A stretch of 8,225 nucleotides of DNA, from NCBI RefSeq assembly GCF_936927845.1, contig NZ_CAKZHV010000039.1:1-8225 (forward strand). The letters run 5' to 3'. Positions 6,325 through 8,225 of the stretch are shown here, in pieces. A program made the translations under genes and the position numbers. The stretch is from an uncultured Sphingomonas sp. GTDB taxonomy: Bacteria > Pseudomonadota > Alphaproteobacteria > Sphingomonadales > Sphingomonadaceae. How positions within the stretch are numbered: position 1 is the stretch's first letter; each line of letters starts with the position of its first letter. The notes beneath the pieces are model-generated. The model made no database searches, had not been told where the DNA came from, and saw only the letters and a program-made list of their open reading frames with translations.

Positions 6325-6459
6325 CAACGGCCCGCAAGAGGTCTCGCGTAATGAACTGGGAGCCAGGCGGTGTTCGGTCCCTGTCTGCTCATTCCGCCAG
6401 GCTGATGCGACATCCATCTGAAGCGCCCGGAACGCGCTACTGCCTGGAGAGCGGCGCAG
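6325..6459. other. 135-base intergenic spacer before the antiporter
   Basis: No credible ORF, RNA gene or strong hairpin is seen. An imperfect pairing exists between CCAGGCGG (about 6364-6371) and CCGCCAGG (about 6395-6402) with a mismatch and a long loop, and no T run follows. The length and the fresh ribosome binding site at 6446 suggest that the antiporter may have its own promoter here, but I cannot point to convincing -35/-10 boxes. Confidence 0.4.
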
Positions 6460-7770
6460 GTGCCCAGCTTTTCATCGCCTGAACCCTATATCCTCTGGCT
6501 GACAGGTGCCGGAGTCCTGATCGCCCTCGTAGCATGGCTGCCGCTTGCGTTGAAACGATTGCCGCTGTCGCTGCCGATCATCTGTGTCGGGATCGGAGCC
6601 GTGGTCTTCTCGTTGCCGGCTGTGTCGCTGCGGCCTTTGCCGCTGTCTTACGCCGAAATCACCGAGCGCTTCACCGAGTTCATCGTTATCATCGCGCTGA
6701 TGGGCGCAGGCCTGAAGCTGGATCGCGTATTCAGCTGGCGCCGATGGAATGTGACCTGGCGGCTGCTTGCGGTCACGATGCCCCTCAGCATCGCGGCGAT
6801 CACGGCGATCGGAGGCTGGGGCTTGGGCCTGTCATGGATCGCGGCGCTTCTGCTTGGGGCTTGCCTCGCTCCCACTGATCCCGTGCTCGCGTCAGACGTG
6901 CAGGTCGGTCCTCCCAAGACCGGAGAGGAAGACGAGGTGCGCTTCGGTTTGACGTCAGAAGCGGGCCTGAACGACGGTTTTGCCTTTCCGTTCGTCAACC
7001 TCGCTATCGCGCTGGGCATTTCGGCGAGCACCGGAGAGCCTTGGGCGCGCGAATGGGTGTTCCATAGTGTGTTGTGGGAAATCGGCGTGGGTGTCGTCGG
7101 CGGTTGGTTGATCGGCCGCCTGTTCGGCTGGCTGACCTTTCACGTGCCAGCGGAAACCAAGCTGGCTCAGACCGGGGATGGCCTGATCGCCATTGCCGCG
7201 ACTTTCGTCTCCTACGGCGTGACCGAGCTCCTCAACTGCTACGGCTTTCTGGCTGTCTTCATCACCGCATTGACGCTTCGCCGCTCGCATCGCGATCATG
7301 AGTTCAACCGCGAGATGCACGACATCACCGAACAGGTGGAGCGCATCGGCATGATGGTGCTCCTGATCCTGTTCGGTGGTGCGCTGGTCAGTGGGCTCCT
7401 TCAACCGATTGGTTGGGTAGATGTACTGGCCGCTGCGATCATTATCCTCGTCGTGCGGCCCGTTACCGGCCTGATAGGGCTTGCCGGCTTGCGGGCAGAC
7501 CTCTCCGAGAAGATGACTCTTGCCTTCTTTGGCATCCGCGGTGTCGGCTCCTTCTATTACCTGGCTTATGCGCTGAACCACGTTGAGCTTGCCGGAGGCG
7601 AGCGGCTGTGGGCCATCGTAGGATTGGTGGCGCTGTTTTCCATCCTCCTCCACGGGCTGACCGTCACGCCGGCTATGCGTCTCCTGGACAAGCTACAGGG
7701 ACGCGATCCGGATGCCGACCTGCCGCCGCCAGGATTGAAAGGCCCTGCGGCGGATACAGAGCGAGCTTAG
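6460..7770 (+). CDS. CPA1-type Na+/H+ (monovalent cation:proton) antiporter
   Basis: A 436-aa polytopic inner-membrane protein that exchanges Na+ or K+ for H+ to control internal pH and cation levels. The whole length fits a Na_H_Exchanger domain of 11-13 helices. The family motifs are clear: GACLAPTDPVLASDVQV (133-149) in the unwound helix, SEAGLNDGFAFPF (166-178) with the Asn171-Asp172 pair that marks electroneutral CPA1 exchangers, GIRGVGSFYYLAYALNH (358-374) with the conserved Arg360, and LLHGLTVTPA near 396-405. The C-terminal tail is short, so there is no large regulatory RCK/TrkA domain. Translation starts at GTG 6460 with GGAGAG (6446-6451) eight bases ahead. It lies 135 bases downstream of the lipoprotein gene and just before an IS end. 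Ion preference cannot be read from sequence. Confidence 0.9.
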   Translation: MPSFSSPEPYILWLTGAGVLIALVAWLPLALKRLPLSLPIICVGIGAVVFSLPAVSLRPLPLSYAEITERFTEFIVIIALMGAGLKLDRVFSWRRWNVTWRLLAVTMPLSIAAITAIGGWGLGLSWIAALLLGACLAPTDPVLASDVQVGPPKTGEEDEVRFGLTSEAGLNDGFAFPFVNLAIALGISASTGEPWAREWVFHSVLWEIGVGVVGGWLIGRLFGWLTFHVPAETKLAQTGDGLIAIAATFVSYGVTELLNCYGFLAVFITALTLRRSHRDHEFNREMHDITEQVERIGMMVLLILFGGALVSGLLQPIGWVDVLAAAIIILVVRPVTGLIGLAGLRADLSEKMTLAFFGIRGVGSFYYLAYALNHVELAGGERLWAIVGLVALFSILLHGLTVTPAMRLLDKLQGRDPDADLPPPGLKGPAADTERA

Positions 7771-7794
7771 GTTGCTGGTGTCATAACCGGTCGA

Positions 7795-8170
7795 GGCTGT
7801 TGAAAAACGGCTGCTTGCGACTGTGACGAGGGCGTGATTCACTCCTGCAAGGCGGCAGGGGATCACGGACATGATGGGTCGGCAGGTGGCACAGGGCGCG
7901 CTGTTCTACGGCTTCCGGCTCGATGAGCATGTGCCGGTTGATCACCTGCTCCGACGCATCGACGGCGTATTGGACTTCGGCTTCGTGCGCGAGGCGCTGG
8001 CGTCGAGCTACAGCGCGAGTGGGCGACCGTCGATCGACCCTGAGCTGATGCTCAGGATGCTGCTGGTTGGCTATCTGTTCGGCATCCGTTCGGAACGCCG
8101 CCTGTGCGACGAGGTGCACCTCAACCTCGCCTATCGTTGGTTCTGCCGACTCGATCTGGCTGACCGAGTG
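7795..8170 (+). mobile_element. IS1182-family element, left part, interrupted
   Basis: The non-coding left end starts near GGCTGTTGAAAAAC (7795-7808), about 25 bases after the antiporter stop, and leads into the transposase start at 7871. The element sequence stops at about 8170, where a different repeat-bearing sequence begins. The right end is outside the window, so the inverted repeat at the left cannot be confirmed by pairing and the exact first base is approximate. Confidence 0.65.
7871..8170 (+). pseudogene. IS1182-family transposase N-terminal fragment, broken by an insertion
   Basis: The reading frame from the ATG at 7871 gives about 100 residues of the N-terminal part typical of IS1182/DUF772 transposases: ALFYGFRLDEHVPVDHLLRR, then SGRPSIDPELMLRMLLVGYL and SERRLCDEVHLNLAYRWFCR, ending LDLADRV. 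In this family the sequence normally continues with a Pro-Asp-His-Ser-Thr-like motif. Here the frame continues into unrelated residues (CGSAWKRDPG) encoded by what looks like another element. AGGGGA (7857-7862) sits 8 bases before the start; Met2 (7874) is an alternative start. The catalytic core lies beyond the break or is lost from this frame, so the gene is almost surely inactive in this form. Confidence 0.75.
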
Positions 8171-8225
8171 TGTGGATCGGCGTGGAAAAGGGACCCCGGT
8201 AGCGGAGTGATCGGCGTCGAAAAGG
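8171..8225. mobile_element. Probable IS21-family element terminus inserted in the IS1182 transposase
   Basis: The sequence begins with TGTG and carries two near-identical tandem repeats, GATCGGCGTGGAAAAGG (8175-8191) and GATCGGCGTCGAAAAGG (8209-8225), with one mismatch and a 34-base period. The first is followed by GACCCC. Multiple terminal repeats next to an 'AAAAGGGACCCC'-like stretch are typical of IS21-family ends in proteobacteria. No istA/istB coding sequence is inside the window, so the family call rests on the repeats and on the abrupt break in the flanking transposase. Confidence 0.6.
8175..8225. repeat. Two tandem 17-bp terminal repeats, period 34
   Basis: Copies at 8175-8191 and 8209-8225 match at 16 of 17 positions. 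The window ends at the last base of the second copy, so further copies may follow. Transposases of the IS21 family bind such repeats at the element ends. Confidence 0.8.

Noticed and set aside
6955..7653. 232-codon open frame on the minus strand
   Set aside because: Antisense shadow of the antiporter, with low-complexity polar composition.
8171..8225. Continuation of the IS1182 transposase to the window end
   Set aside because: The encoded residues are unlike the family and the DNA is made of tandem terminal repeats, so the open frame here is accidental.
1..8225. CRISPR arrays, tRNA or rRNA genes
   Set aside because: No regularly spaced repeat array of CRISPR type and no cloverleaf or rRNA signature was found; the only tandem repeats are the two at the IS21-like end.

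Overview
The window is GC-rich alphaproteobacterial DNA. The gene content (DUF2382/YsnF-type stress proteins, a PAS-LuxR regulator, IS481, IS1182 and IS21-like elements) and the GC-biased codon use point to a sphingomonad-type organism (Sphingomonas, Sphingobium or a relative). This placement is inferred from recognition of the protein families, not from a search.

Layout. (1) 1-~905 minus: an IS481-family element, transposase cut off by the window start. (2) 981-2468 minus: an orphan regulator with three PAS domains and a C-terminal LuxR helix-turn-helix. (3) 2469-2617: divergent control region with dyad repeats. (4) 2618-6324 plus: five tightly spaced or overlapping genes: a 133-aa DUF2382 protein, an inner-membrane-anchored OmpA-type peptidoglycan-binding protein, a 282-aa protein with a YflT/GSP17M-like N-terminus plus DUF2382, a CmpX-like 'conserved TM helix' mechanosensitive-channel family protein, and a coiled-coil lipoprotein. 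A strong 12-bp GC hairpin lies between the third and fourth genes. (5) 6460-7770 plus: a CPA1-type Na+/H+ antiporter with its own ribosome binding site. (6) 7795-8170 plus: the left end and N-terminal coding part of an IS1182-family element, apparently interrupted at about 8170/8171. (7) 8171-8225: what looks like the end of an IS21-family element, with two 17-bp tandem terminal repeats.

How it may work together. The five-gene cluster plus antiporter looks like an envelope/osmotic-stress module: a peptidoglycan tether, a membrane-tension channel, a lipoprotein, two soluble stress proteins of unknown biochemistry, and a cation/pH transporter. The divergent PAS-LuxR protein is the obvious candidate local regulator. 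The domain calls are secure; the shared function is inference from gene order. The module is bracketed by insertion sequences on both sides, so it sits in an accessory or rearranging region.
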